64,000 bases of DNA, from contig NZ_JAASQN010000001.1 in NCBI RefSeq assembly GCF_011762125.1, forward strand, positions 1,597,147 through 1,661,146. The letters run 5' to 3'. This DNA is from Sphingopyxis panaciterrae. GTDB lineage: Bacteria > Pseudomonadota > Alphaproteobacteria > Sphingomonadales > Sphingomonadaceae. A program made the translations under genes and the position numbers. Position 1 is the first letter of the stretch. Each line of letters starts with the position of its first letter. The notes beneath the pieces were generated by a model, which saw only the letters and a program-made list of their open reading frames with translations, was not told where the DNA came from and ran no database searches. Shown piece after piece: positions 53,495 through 62,417 of this stretch.

Positions 53495-54238
53495 ATGCAC
53501 TGGTTCGTCATCTCGATCGCGCTGCAATTGCTTTGCATCGTCCATGTGTTCCGCACCGGGCGCAACACCGCATGGATCATGGCAATCGCCTTCCTGCCGA
53601 TGGTCGGTATCCTCGCTTATTTTATCGTCGAGATCATGCCGAACCTGCACCGCGACCGGCGCGTACAGGACGCGCGGACGAAGATTGCCGACAGGATGGA
53701 TCCCGAACGCCGCGTGCGCGATGCAAGCGAGGCGGTCGAGTTCAGCGATACGGTCGGCAACCGGATGGAATATGGCGATGCGCTGATGGCGCGCGAACGC
53801 TATCGGGAGGCGCTCGACCAGTTTCGCGCCGCCGAACGGCGCTCACCGCATGTCGACCGTGCAATCGGGATGCGGATTGCCGAAGCGGCCTATGAGGCTG
53901 GACAGGGTGCCGAAGCGCTGGCGGCGATCGACCGGCTTCCCCAAACGATCTCGCGTACCGACCTCGACCGGCGCGACCTGCTGCGCGCCAAGATCGCCGA
54001 AGCCGATGGCCGGGCGCAGGACGCGCTGGCGATCTATCGCGACATCGTCGACCGCGTGCCGGGCGACGAGGTGCGGTGCCGCATGGCAGCGGTGCTGATC
54101 GCCGAGGGCGACAGGACGGGCGCGCGAGCCGTACTGCGCGAGGTCATGCAGCGCATAAAGCGTACACCGCCGGTCACGCTGAAGGCCGAGGCGGCGATGT
54201 ACGACTGGGCGAGGCGGATGCTGGCCTCGCTGGATTAG
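53495..54238 (+). CDS. PLDNc/TPR membrane protein
   Basis: The 247-residue protein has two N-terminal transmembrane helices (FVISIALQLLCIVHVF and TAWIMAIAFLPMVGILAYFI), resembling the PLD nuclease N-terminal (PLDNc) module. A cytoplasmic part follows, with TPR-like repeats (GDALMARERYREALDQFRAA, AYEAGQGAEALAAIDRL, RAQDALAIYRDI). It probably serves as a membrane-bound scaffold. It lies 6 bases after ampG, and its stop overlaps the convergent folC stop by 4 bases. Confidence 0.8.
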   Translation: MHWFVISIALQLLCIVHVFRTGRNTAWIMAIAFLPMVGILAYFIVEIMPNLHRDRRVQDARTKIADRMDPERRVRDASEAVEFSDTVGNRMEYGDALMARERYREALDQFRAAERRSPHVDRAIGMRIAEAAYEAGQGAEALAAIDRLPQTISRTDLDRRDLLRAKIAEADGRAQDALAIYRDIVDRVPGDEVRCRMAAVLIAEGDRTGARAVLREVMQRIKRTPPVTLKAEAAMYDWARRMLASLD

Positions 54239-55584
54239 GCAGGCGGTTCGTCGTTCAATTCGAGCGCTTGCCCCACCAGATAGAGCGATCCGCCGATCAG
54301 GATATTGCGCGCCGGGCCGTCGGCCGCCAGCGCGCGCAGCGCCGACGGCAGGTCGTTCTGCGCCGAAACCTGCGCGATGCCCGTATCGCGGGCGATCTGC
54401 GCGAGGTCGGCGGGATCATGATGATCATGGCCCGGGATCGGCACCGCGACCAGCCTGCCGACATGCGGCGCGAGCACTGCCAGAAAGCCCGCAGCATCCT
54501 TGTTGGCGAGCATGCCGAGAACGAGGTCGATCGGCTCGCGCCGTGCCAGCGTCGGGCCCAGGAAGTCCGCCAGTTGCAGCGCGGCGTCGAGATTATGGCC
54601 GCCATCGATCCAGACATTATGCTCGGCGGGCATCAGCGCGGTCAGCGGCCCGCTGCCCAGCAACTGCATGCGCCCCGGCCAGAACGTATCCGCGACGCCG
54701 CGCGCGATATCGGCATCGGCCGGGCGCGGTCCGGGGGCGAGGCGCAGCATCGCGATCGCCAGCCCGGCGTTGCGCCGCTGGTGCTGGCCCGCCATGCGCG
54801 GATGCAACACTTCGGCGATTGCGTCCGACGTCGAGGACCAGCGAAAGCCGTCGCCTTCGGGCTCGGCGTTCCAGTCGCGGCCTTCGGCGAACAGGGTTGC
54901 GCCGGCAGCGGCGGCCCGCCCGGCAATGACGTCCATCACCGCGGACGGGTAAGACAGAGCTGCGACGCGCGTGCCCGGTTTGATGATCCCGGCCTTTTCC
55001 CACGCGATGCGTGCGGCGGGTTCGCCCGGTGTCCCGGCTTCGGGCGCGAGCAGGAAGGCCTCATGATCGATGCCGAGCGAGGCGATGCCGCACATCGCGG
55101 GGGCGGGAATGATGTTGGTCGCATCGAGGCGGCCGCCCAGCCCGACCTCGATAATGACATCGTCAGCGGGAGTACGCGCGAAAGCAAGGAAAGCGGCAGC
55201 GGTGGTGACTTCGAAGAAGCTGGCGTGGAGATCGGCCGCGGTGTCGAGCACCTCTTCGAGCAACGACGCGAGCAGGGCATCGTCGATCAGCGTACCGGCG
55301 AGCCGGATCCGTTCGTTGAAGCGGACGAGGTGCGGGCTGGTGTAGCTGTGAACGCGGCGTCCCTGTGCTTCGAGAATCGAACGGAGGAAGGCACAGGTCG
55401 AACCCTTGCCGTTGGTTCCCGCGACATGGAAGGTGCGCGGGAGCTTGTCCTGCGGATTGCCGATGCGCGCGCAGATTTCGGCGATGCGCTCGAGGCCGAG
55501 AATATCGCGGCCCGGCGACAGTGCGGCGAGGCGGTCGAGCTGGGTCTGGACGGCAGGGTCTTGGGAGTGGGCGTGGTCGGGCAT
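54235..55584 (-). CDS. folC: Bifunctional folylpolyglutamate / dihydrofolate synthase
   Basis: FolC adds glutamate to dihydropteroate and to folates using ATP. The 449-residue protein is a Mur ligase family member with the P-loop VAGTNGKGSTCAFL, the omega loop YTSPHLVRFNERIRL, and VGLGGRLDATN with IASLGIDHEAFL for Mg2+ and ATP. The C-terminal domain includes IDGGHNLDAAL. The ATG at 55582-55584 fits the family N-terminus. A degenerate palindromic repeat lies between it and accD, which precedes it on the same transcript. Confidence 0.94.
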   Translation of the reverse strand: MPDHAHSQDPAVQTQLDRLAALSPGRDILGLERIAEICARIGNPQDKLPRTFHVAGTNGKGSTCAFLRSILEAQGRRVHSYTSPHLVRFNERIRLAGTLIDDALLASLLEEVLDTAADLHASFFEVTTAAAFLAFARTPADDVIIEVGLGGRLDATNIIPAPAMCGIASLGIDHEAFLLAPEAGTPGEPAARIAWEKAGIIKPGTRVAALSYPSAVMDVIAGRAAAAGATLFAEGRDWNAEPEGDGFRWSSTSDAIAEVLHPRMAGQHQRRNAGLAIAMLRLAPGPRPADADIARGVADTFWPGRMQLLGSGPLTALMPAEHNVWIDGGHNLDAALQLADFLGPTLARREPIDLVLGMLANKDAAGFLAVLAPHVGRLVAVPIPGHDHHDPADLAQIARDTGIAQVSAQNDLPSALRALAADGPARNILIGGSLYLVGQALELNDEPPA

Positions 55585-55628
55585 CGTCGAGCCTTGATCG
55601 TGAAACTGTCGTCCAGCATCTCTCATTT

Positions 55629-55700
55629 TCGTCAAGCCGGACTTGATCGGCATCCTTGCCGCGCCCGTTGCATGGACCCCGGATCAAGTCCGGGGAGACA
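55629..55700. repeat. Degenerate palindromic repeat between accD and folC
   Basis: CGTCAAGCCGGACTTGAT at the left and CCCCGGATCAAGTCCGGGG (55677-55695) at the right match the family at 23859-23953 and 48415-48505. The left arm has lost its pairing in places. The right part alone is a perfect 7-bp hairpin. It sits within an operon. Confidence 0.65.
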
Positions 55701-55730
55701 AAATAAGAAACGTTGCGGTCTCGGAGGAGA

Positions 55731-56582
55731 CTAAGCCGCCTTCTCTGGCGCCAGATAACCGATCAGCCGGCCGAGCGTTTCGGGAAGCTCCTTCCGGTGT
55801 ACGACCATGTCGATCATCCCATGATCGAGCAGATATTCGGCGCGCTGAAAGCCTTCGGGCAATTTCTCGCGGATCGTATTCTCAATCACGCGCTGGCCCG
55901 CGAAGCCGATCAGCGCCTTGGGTTCGCTGATCTGGACGTCGCCGAGCATCGCATAGCTCGCGGTGACGCCGCCCGTCGTCGGGTCGGTGAGCAGCACCAC
56001 ATAAGGAAGGCCGGCACGGCGCAGGCGCGCAAGTGCGACGGTCGCGCGCGGCATCTGCATCAGCGACAGCGTGCCTTCCTGCATACGGGCGCCGCCGGCG
56101 GCGGTGATCGCCATATAAGGACAGCCGCGCCGGATCGCTTCCTCGACCCCGGCGACGAAAGCTTCGCCGACCGCGACCCCCATTGACCCGCCCATGAAGG
56201 CGAAATCCTGCACCCCGATCACCACCGGCTGCGCCGAGATGCGGCCGAACGCATTTTGATAGGCGTCGCGGTCGCCGGTCTGCGCGCGCGCCGCCTTGAT
56301 CCGGTCGACATATTTCTTGGTGTCGCGGAATTTCAGCGGATCCTCGGGCGCTGCGGGCGCCGCGATCAGTTCATGCAGCCCGCCGTCGAACAACTGGGCA
56401 AAGCGTTCTTTCGCGCCGATACGGTCGTGATGGTCGCAGCGCGGGCAGACGTTGAGATTATCTTCCCATTCCTTGACGAAGACCATCTGCTGGCACTGGC
56501 GGCATTTGTGCCAGAGATTGTCGGCGGTATCGCGCTTGGCGGCGAAGGGCAGGGCGTTGCGAACGCGGTCGAGCCAGCTCAT
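55731..56582 (-). CDS. accD: Acetyl-CoA carboxylase carboxyltransferase subunit beta
   Basis: AccD is the zinc-bearing half of the carboxyltransferase that makes malonyl-CoA for fatty acid synthesis, paired with AccA encoded elsewhere. The 283-residue protein begins with a zinc ribbon, [11 protein letters not shown] and [11 protein letters not shown], followed by the crotonase-like domain with [29 protein letters not shown] and [16 protein letters not shown]. It overlaps the trpA stop by 4 bases. The trpA-accD-folC order is frequent in proteobacteria. Confidence 0.95.
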   Translation of the reverse strand: MSWLDRVRNALPFAAKRDTADNLWHKCRQCQQMVFVKEWEDNLNVCPRCDHHDRIGAKERFAQLFDGGLHELIAAPAAPEDPLKFRDTKKYVDRIKAARAQTGDRDAYQNAFGRISAQPVVIGVQDFAFMGGSMGVAVGEAFVAGVEEAIRRGCPYMAITAAGGARMQEGTLSLMQMPRATVALARLRRAGLPYVVLLTDPTTGGVTASYAMLGDVQISEPKALIGFAGQRVIENTIREKLPEGFQRAEYLLDHGMIDMVVHRKELPETLGRLIGYLAPEKAA

Positions 56583-57367
56583 GCGGCGATCTCCTTTGCG
56601 CCGTGAATAGCATCGGCGAGCAGGCGGGTGAAGGCTTCCACATGCGGCGCGGCATTGTCGCCATGTTCGGCGATGATGTCGATGAAGGCCGAACCGACGA
56701 CGACGCCGTCGGCGACCCTGGCGATCTGGGCCGCCTGATCGGGGGTACGGACGCCAAATCCGACCGCGACGGGCAAGTCGGTCGCGGCCTTCAGCTGCGC
56801 GACCGCTTCATCGATGCTGGCCTGCGCGGCCTGCTGCTGCCCGGTGATGCCGGCGACCGAGACATAATAGAGAAAACCGCCCGCGCCGTTCAGCACGTCA
56901 GGCAGACGTGCGGCGTCGGTGGTCGGGGTGGCGAGGCGGATCAGGTCGACGCCCGCACCGCGCAACGCAGGGCCGAGTTCGGGGTCTTCCTCCGACGGAA
57001 TATCGACGCAGATGATGCCGTCGACCCCGGCCTTTTGGCATTCGGCGGCAAACCAGTCGCCGCCGCGGATCGTCATCGGATTGGCATAGCCCATCAGGAC
57101 AAGTGGCGTTTCGGGATGGCGGCTGCGGAACGCGGCGGCATAAGCGAAGATGTCGGCGGTCGTCGTGCCTTTCGCGAGGCTGCGCAGGTTCGCGGCCTGG
57201 ATCGCGGGGCCGTCGGCCATCGGATCGGTGAACGGCATGCCCAGTTCGATCACATCGGCCCCGCCCGCCACGAGCGCGTCGAGGTTCGCGGCGGTGTCGC
57301 CGTCACCCGCGGTGATGAAGGCAACAAGCGCGGGGCCCTTGGAAAAGGCCGAAGCGAAGCGGGTCAT
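56579..57367 (-). CDS. trpA: Tryptophan synthase alpha subunit
   Basis: TrpA cleaves indole-3-glycerol phosphate and channels indole to TrpB. The 262-residue protein is a TIM barrel with catalytic Glu and Asp in [34 protein letters not shown] and [10 protein letters not shown] are also present. Its ATG overlaps the DUF559 stop (ATGA), and the ribosome binding site GGGGAGAGGG lies in the left 38-bp repeat of the DUF559 element, an unusual origin for an initiation signal of a core gene. Confidence 0.95.
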   Translation of the reverse strand: MTRFASAFSKGPALVAFITAGDGDTAANLDALVAGGADVIELGMPFTDPMADGPAIQAANLRSLAKGTTTADIFAYAAAFRSRHPETPLVLMGYANPMTIRGGDWFAAECQKAGVDGIICVDIPSEEDPELGPALRGAGVDLIRLATPTTDAARLPDVLNGAGGFLYYVSVAGITGQQQAAQASIDEAVAQLKAATDLPVAVGFGVRTPDQAAQIARVADGVVVGSAFIDIIAEHGDNAAPHVEAFTRLLADAIHGAKEIAA

Positions 57368-57747
57368 ATAGCCCTCTCCCCTTCAGGGGAGAGGGTTGGG
57401 AGAGGGGAATGACCGGCAAACGAGGATAGCTGCTCCAGCACGCCCGTCATGTTCGTCATCACATCGCCATTGGTAAATCTGATCACTCGGTAACCCTGTT
57501 CTTCAAAATATTCCGTGCGGGTGCGGTCGTAGGCTTCTTGGCTGCCGTGCGTGTCGCCATCAACCTCAACAACAATCATCGGTGCGCGGGAAGAGAAATC
57601 GGCGATATACCGTCCGACAACCTTCTGCCTGCGAAATTTAATCCCTTGAAAACGCGCCGCGCGAAGTTCGAACCACATGCGGACTTCCGGTTCGGTCTGT
57701 TCGCGTCGCATTCGCTTCGCAAATTCAACCAGTCTCCAATCCCGCAT
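57364..57747 (-). CDS. DUF559 endonuclease-like protein inserted between trpB and trpA
   Basis: The 127-residue protein belongs to DUF559, which has a Vsr/PD-(D/E)XK-like nuclease fold. It shows EPEVRMWFELRAARFQG, the active-site Asp in GRYIADFSS, Glu in VVEVDGDTH and the later RVIRFTNGDVM. It is flanked by perfect 38-bp inverted repeats, and its last residues ([14 protein letters not shown]) are encoded by one of them. The ATG at 57745-57747 follows GGGAGAGGGGGA supplied by the other repeat. It is translated between trpB and trpA, but no link to tryptophan synthesis is implied. A mobile or repeat-spreading role is an inference. Confidence 0.82.
   Translation of the reverse strand: MRDWRLVEFAKRMRREQTEPEVRMWFELRAARFQGIKFRRQKVVGRYIADFSSRAPMIVVEVDGDTHGSQEAYDRTRTEYFEEQGYRVIRFTNGDVMTNMTGVLEQLSSFAGHSPLPTLSPEGERAI
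57370..57407. repeat. 38-bp terminal inverted repeat, left copy
   Basis: The copy reads CCCTCTCCCC-TTCA-GGGGAGAGGG as a 10-bp hairpin followed by TTGGGAGAGGGG. It is an exact inverted match of 57753-57790. It lies 2 bases from the trpA start and provides its ribosome binding site. Confidence 0.9.
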
Positions 57748-57752
57748 ATGTC

Positions 57753-57790
57753 CCCCTCTCCCAACCCTCTCCCCTGAAGGGGAGAGGGCT
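57753..57790. repeat. 38-bp terminal inverted repeat, right copy
   Basis: This is an exact reverse complement of 57370-57407. It begins 1 base after the trpB stop and ends 5 bases before the DUF559 ATG, carrying the purine-rich ribosome binding sequence for that gene. The two copies delimit a 421-bp unit. Confidence 0.9.
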
Positions 57791-57791
57791 T

Positions 57792-59057
57792 TTAGAGTTC
57801 CACCCCCAATGCATCCGCCACGGTGAAGATGTCCTTGTCGCCCCGGCCCGAGCAATTGACGATGATGATCTTGTCCTTGCCCAGCGTCGGCGCGATCCGC
57901 TCGGCAGCGGCGATCGCATGCGCACTTTCAAGCGCCGGGATGATGCCTTCAAGCTTGGTGAGTTTCTGAAAGCTGGCCAGCGCTTCTGCGTCAGTCACGG
58001 GCTCATAGCGGACGCGGCCGATTTCGTGGAGCCAGCTATGTTCGGGACCGATGCCCGGATAGTCGAGACCGGCCGAAATACTGTGCGCCTCGGTGATCTG
58101 CCCGTCCTCGTCCTGGAGCAGATAGGTCTTGTTGCCATGCAGAATGCCCGGGCGCCCGCCGGCGAGGCTGGCGGCGTGCTTGCCATCGAGCCCTTCGCCC
58201 GCCGCTTCGACCCCGATAATCTCGACGCCTTCGTCGTCAAGGAACGGATGGAACAGGCCGATCGCGTTCGATCCGCCACCGACGGGGGCGATCAGCATGT
58301 CGGGAAGGCGGCCTTCGGCTTCCAAAATCTGTTCGCGCGCCTCGATACCGATCACCGACTGGAAATCGCGAACTAGTTCGGGATAGGGGTGCGGGCCGGC
58401 GACGGTGCCGATGATGTAGAAGGTGTCGTGGACGTTCGCGACCCAGTGGCGCAGCGCCTCGTTCATCGCGTCCTTCAGCGTCTTCGCGCCGCTCTCGACC
58501 GCGACGACTTCGGCGCCGAGCAATTTCATGCGGAACACGTTGGGCTGCTGGCGCGCGACGTCGACCGCACCCATGAAGATGGTGCAGGGCAGGCCGAACA
58601 ATGCGGCGACGGTCGCGGTCGCGACGCCATGCTGGCCGGCGCCGGTTTCGGCGATGATCTTCGTCTTGCCCATCCGCTTGGCGAGCAGGATCTGGCCGAT
58701 GCAATTGTTGATCTTGTGTGCGCCGGTGTGATTGAGGTCCTCGCGCTTGAGGTAGATTTTCGCGCCGAGGTCTTCGCCGGCGCTCGCGCGCAGATGCTCG
58801 GTCAGCCGTTCGGCGAACCACAGCGGGCTCGGGCGGCCGACATAATGCTTCAGCAGATAGTCGAACTCGGCCCTGAAGCTGTTGTCCTGCTGCGCGGCAC
58901 GATAGTGACGCTCCAGATCGAGGATCAGCGGCATCAGGGTTTCGGCGACGTAGCGGCCGCCGAACTGGCCGAAATGGCCGCGGGAGTCGGGCTGGTGTCG
59001 CAGGCTGTTCGCCTGCGGGGCGGAGCCGGTGCGAAGGCTGTCGGGTGCGTGAGTCAT
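57792..59057 (-). CDS. trpB: Tryptophan synthase beta subunit
   Basis: TrpB condenses indole with serine to tryptophan with pyridoxal phosphate. The 421-residue protein has the PLP lysine in [31 protein letters not shown], the phosphate loop [11 protein letters not shown] and [12 protein letters not shown] near the end. An N-terminal extension of about 20 residues precedes the core. The ATG at 59055-59057 overlaps the trpF stop by 4 bases. Its stop is 1 base from the DUF559 element. Confidence 0.96.
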   Translation of the reverse strand: MTHAPDSLRTGSAPQANSLRHQPDSRGHFGQFGGRYVAETLMPLILDLERHYRAAQQDNSFRAEFDYLLKHYVGRPSPLWFAERLTEHLRASAGEDLGAKIYLKREDLNHTGAHKINNCIGQILLAKRMGKTKIIAETGAGQHGVATATVAALFGLPCTIFMGAVDVARQQPNVFRMKLLGAEVVAVESGAKTLKDAMNEALRHWVANVHDTFYIIGTVAGPHPYPELVRDFQSVIGIEAREQILEAEGRLPDMLIAPVGGGSNAIGLFHPFLDDEGVEIIGVEAAGEGLDGKHAASLAGGRPGILHGNKTYLLQDEDGQITEAHSISAGLDYPGIGPEHSWLHEIGRVRYEPVTDAEALASFQKLTKLEGIIPALESAHAIAAAERIAPTLGKDKIIIVNCSGRGDKDIFTVADALGVEL

Positions 59058-59683
59058 CGACCCGCCGCTTTAAGGAAAGCCGCGATCTTGTCCACATCCT
59101 TCACGCCCGGCGCGCTTTCGACGCCCGACGATACATCGACCAGCGGCGCGCCTGTTGCCGCGAGCGCTTCAGCGACATTGGCCGGGGTTAATCCACCGGC
59201 GACCCCCCAGTCCATCACATGGCGATGATTGATCAGCAACGACCAGTCGAAGCGCGTGCCGGTGCCGCCGGGCAGCGCCTGCGCGGGCGCGTCGAAGAGC
59301 AGGCGATCGACGACGCCGCGATATTGCTGGCTCCGTTCCAGTGTTCCCGCATCCTTGAGGCCGACCGCCTTCCATGTCTCGACCCGCGCATGCTGCTTGA
59401 CCGCGCCGATCCATTCGGGGGCTTCGATGCCGTGAAACTGGATGATGTCGGGACGCACTTCGTCATAGGCCTTGCCCAGCAATTGCGGCGAGGCGTTGAC
59501 GAGCAGCAGCGCGACCCTAACCCGTTCGCCGGCGTGCTGGCGCAATGTGGCAGCGGTCTTGAGGTCGATATAGCGCGGGCTCGGCTCATAATGGTTGAGG
59601 CCGATATGCGTCGCGCCGTGACGGATGGCGGCATCGACCTCTTCGATCGTCTTGAGGCCGCAGATTTTGACGAGAGGGGGCAT
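59054..59683 (-). CDS. trpF: Phosphoribosylanthranilate isomerase
   Basis: TrpF performs the Amadori rearrangement that gives CdRP in tryptophan synthesis. The 209-residue TIM barrel has the catalytic Cys8 in [13 protein letters not shown] and the catalytic Asp in [22 protein letters not shown] and [12 protein letters not shown] form the phosphate site. [15 protein letters not shown] replaces the more usual GFVFYPPSPRYV but keeps the SPR element. It is separated from pyrF by a palindromic repeat and overlaps trpB. Confidence 0.95.
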   Translation of the reverse strand: MPPLVKICGLKTIEEVDAAIRHGATHIGLNHYEPSPRYIDLKTAATLRQHAGERVRVALLLVNASPQLLGKAYDEVRPDIIQFHGIEAPEWIGAVKQHARVETWKAVGLKDAGTLERSQQYRGVVDRLLFDAPAQALPGGTGTRFDWSLLINHRHVMDWGVAGGLTPANVAEALAATGAPLVDVSSGVESAPGVKDVDKIAAFLKAAGR

Positions 59684-59702
59684 GAGTTGGTCTCTATTGG
59701 TG

Positions 59703-59782
59703 CCGTCATCCCGGCGAAGGCCGGGATCTCAACGGTGCGCCGGAGCGCGACGGCGAGGTCCCGGCCTTCGCCGGGATGACGG
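59703..59782. repeat. Palindromic repeat, GTCATCCCGGC family, copy 2
   Basis: The 28-bp arms (59703-59730 and 59755-59782, one mismatch) flank a 24-base spacer, the same length as in the copy at 7545-7620. It lies inside the pyrF-trpF operon 11 bases from the pyrF stop. Confidence 0.83.
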
Positions 59783-59793
59783 ATGGGGCGTCT

Positions 59794-60468
59794 TTAAAGA
59801 GTCGCTTCGATCTCGCGTGCGGCGAGGTCGGGGTCGGACGACTGGCTGATCGGGCGGCCGACGACCAGGATCGACGCGCCGTCGGTCATCGCCTGCGCGG
59901 GCGTCACGATGCGCTTTTGATCGCCGGCATGGCCGTTGGCGGGGCGCACGCCCGGGACGACGAAAAAGCCGCCGGGCCACGCCTTGCGCGCCGCTTTCAC
60001 TTCCTGTCCCGAACAGACGATGCCGTCGACCCCCGACTGGCGCGCGAGCGCGGTGAGGCGAACGACCTGATCGTGCGGAGTGCCACCGACGCCGATGTCG
60101 TCGAGATCGGGGCCATCAAGACTGGTAAGCACGGTTACTGCGATGATCTTCGTGCTCGTACCCGCCGCCGCTTTCGCCTCTTCGAGCATCGCGCGGCCGC
60201 CTGCGGCATGGACGGTCAGGATCGCGGGCTCGAGCGGACGCAGCGCCTGGATCGCCTTGGCAACCGTGTTCGGAATGTCGTGCAGCTTGAGATCGAGGAA
60301 GATGGGAAGGCCAAGCTTCGCCATCTCGTGCACGCCGTGGTGGCCGTTGGCGCAGAAAAATTCGAGCCCGAGCTTCAGCCCGCCGACATGGTGCCGCACC
60401 TTCTGCGCCAGCGTCATCGCGGCATCGAGGTGCGTGGTGTCGATGGCGAGATAAAGCGGCGAGCTCAT
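59794..60468 (-). CDS. pyrF: Orotidine 5'-phosphate decarboxylase
   Basis: PyrF decarboxylates OMP to UMP in pyrimidine synthesis. The 224-residue protein shows LYLAIDTTHLDAAM at the start, the catalytic Lys/Asp array in PIFLDLKLHDIPNTVAKAI, and the closing VPGVRPANG and ILVVGRPISQSSDP. The ATG at 60466-60468 overlaps the LapA-domain gene by 4 bases, which fixes the start. Downstream lies a palindromic repeat, then trpF. Confidence 0.95.
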   Translation of the reverse strand: MSSPLYLAIDTTHLDAAMTLAQKVRHHVGGLKLGLEFFCANGHHGVHEMAKLGLPIFLDLKLHDIPNTVAKAIQALRPLEPAILTVHAAGGRAMLEEAKAAAGTSTKIIAVTVLTSLDGPDLDDIGVGGTPHDQVVRLTALARQSGVDGIVCSGQEVKAARKAWPGGFFVVPGVRPANGHAGDQKRIVTPAQAMTDGASILVVGRPISQSSDPDLAAREIEATL

Positions 60469-60797
60469 GGGGTCTCCAGTGGCGATGGCGGAATGTCGTT
60501 GACGGGCGCCGATGCGGGCGGTGCGGGGTCGGCGGGGCGGTTCGCCAGCGCGCGCAGGTCGGCCAGTTGCCGCTCGCTGCTGTCGAGGCGACGGTTCAGT
60601 GTCCAGCGCGTCGCGCGCAGCGCGATCCACGTCGGAATGCTGCCGAGCAGGAACGCGATGAAGATCAGCATCGGCAATTTGGTTTCCAGATCCTGCCCCG
60701 GCCAGATGCGCACGGTCACCGGAATCCAGTTCGCCATCGCGAAAACAACGAGGACGATCGTCACAATGACCCAAATAATAGTCCGCAGGATTCCCAC
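60465..60797 (-). CDS. LapA-domain (DUF1049) membrane protein
   Basis: The 110-residue protein has two helices, about 5-21 (RTIIWVIVTIVLVVFAMAN) and 42-60 (LPMLIFIAFLLGSIPTWIA), followed by a cytoplasmic RxxR-rich coiled segment (LNRRLDSSERQLADLRAL) and a Pro-rich tail. LapA of E. coli works with LapB to control LPS synthesis. It is the first gene of the pyrF-trp operon and overlaps pyrF by 4 bases. Confidence 0.87.
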   Translation of the reverse strand: MGILRTIIWVIVTIVLVVFAMANWIPVTVRIWPGQDLETKLPMLIFIAFLLGSIPTWIALRATRWTLNRRLDSSERQLADLRALANRPADPAPPASAPVNDIPPSPLETP

Positions 60798-60907
60798 TTG
60801 CCTTGCTCCTCGGTCGGTCTTCGATCGACCCTAAGCCAGATTGTCGCGGGTTTCCAGTCCCCGGCCATCCCCAATCCCTGACAGACGGGGCAGGCCGGGG
60901 AGAGCGT

Positions 60908-62218
60908 TCAACCGAACACCCGCGCGAAGATCGTGTCGACATGCTTCATATGATAGTCGAGATCGAACAGCGCGGTCAGTTGATCGGCCGACAGCTTCGC
61001 CGTCACGTCGGCATCAGCCTTCAGCAGTTCGAGCAGCGACAGCTGGCCATCGCTTTCCCACACGCGCATCGCGTTGCGCTGGACGAGCGCATAGCTGTCC
61101 TCGCGGCTGGCGCCGGCCTGGGTGAGCGCCAGCAGCACCCGCTGCGAATGGACGAGCCCGCCCATGCGGTCGAGGTTCTTCTGCATCCGTTCGGGGTAGA
61201 CGAGCAGCTTGTCGATCACCCCGGTCAGACGGCCGAGCGCGAAGTCGAGCGTGATTGTCGCGTCGGGGCCGATGAAGCGTTCGACCGACGAATGGCTGAT
61301 ATCGCGTTCGTGCCACAGCGCGACGTTTTCGAGCGCAGGGACGACCGCGCTGCGAACCATGCGCGCAAGGCCGGTAAGGTTTTCGGTGAGGATCGGGTTG
61401 CGCTTGTGCGGCATCGCCGACGAGCCCTTCTGGCCGGGCGAGAAATATTCCTCGGCCTCGAGCACTTCGGTGCGCTGGAGGTGGCGGACTTCGGTGGCTA
61501 GGCGTTCGATCGAGCCCGCGATGACACCGAGGGTCGCGAAGAACATGGCATGGCGGTCGCGCGGAATAACCTGCGTCGATACGGGCTCGATCGACAGGCC
61601 AAGCTTGGCGGCGACATGTTCCTCGACGCGCGGGTCGATGTTGGCGAAGGTGCCGACGGCGCCGGAAATGGCACAGGTCGCAATGTCGGCACGCGCGGCG
61701 ATCAGGCGCGTCTTGCAGCGGTCGAATTCGGCATAGGCTTGTGCAAGCTTCAGCCCGAAGGTGACGGGTTCGGCGTGAATGCCGTGGCTGCGGCCGATCG
61801 TCGGGGTCAGCTTATGCTCGATCGCCCGCCGCTTGATCGCTTCGAGCAGCGCGTCGAGGTCAGCGAGCAATATGTCGGCCGCCTGGCTGAGCTGAACAGC
61901 GAGGCAGGTATCGAGCACATCGCTCGATGTCATACCCTGATGCATGAAGCGCGCTTCGTCGCCGACGTTCTCGGCAACCCAGGTCAGAAAGGCGATCACG
62001 TCATGCTTGGTCACGGCCTCGATCGCGTCGATCGCGGCGACGTCGATGACCGGGTTTGTCGCCCACCAATCCCACAGCGCCTTGGCGGCCGATTTGGGAA
62101 CGGTGCCGAGCTGTGCGAGCGCATCGGTGGCGTGCGCTTCGATCTCGAACCAGATGCGAAACCGATTCTCCGCCGACCAGATAGCGGTCATGTCCGGTCG
62201 AGCGTAGCGCGGAACCAT
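60908..62218 (-). CDS. purB: Adenylosuccinate lyase
   Basis: PurB acts twice in purine synthesis, removing fumarate from SAICAR and from adenylosuccinate. The 436-residue protein shows the family start MVPRYARPDM, QGMTSSDVLDT, the general base region TIGRSHGIHAEPVTFG, and the lyase signature GSSAMPHKRNP. The ATG at 62216-62218 follows an AAGGAAGGAA ribosome binding site, which settles the start against a longer frame. Confidence 0.96.
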   Translation of the reverse strand: MVPRYARPDMTAIWSAENRFRIWFEIEAHATDALAQLGTVPKSAAKALWDWWATNPVIDVAAIDAIEAVTKHDVIAFLTWVAENVGDEARFMHQGMTSSDVLDTCLAVQLSQAADILLADLDALLEAIKRRAIEHKLTPTIGRSHGIHAEPVTFGLKLAQAYAEFDRCKTRLIAARADIATCAISGAVGTFANIDPRVEEHVAAKLGLSIEPVSTQVIPRDRHAMFFATLGVIAGSIERLATEVRHLQRTEVLEAEEYFSPGQKGSSAMPHKRNPILTENLTGLARMVRSAVVPALENVALWHERDISHSSVERFIGPDATITLDFALGRLTGVIDKLLVYPERMQKNLDRMGGLVHSQRVLLALTQAGASREDSYALVQRNAMRVWESDGQLSLLELLKADADVTAKLSADQLTALFDLDYHMKHVDTIFARVFG

Positions 62219-62417
62219 TGAATTTCCTTCCTTTTGTGACGTTTCGTCGAAGAAACTGTCCTGAATTGCGACGGAGCGCCCCCTAGCAGGGACAGACTGT
62301 TTCGCCAATCGCGCCGCGCACGCAACTTTCGGTAAATCGGACGAGTTGACCCCATGCCCCATCAGAAAGGCGGCGGGTCGCAACACCGCAAGCTGTCGCC
62401 ACTACAGGAGTAATAAG

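Noticed and set aside
7545..59782. Dispersed palindromes considered as a CRISPR array
   Set aside because: They are scattered singly over the window, differ in family, have internal symmetry and lack regular unique spacers or nearby cas genes.
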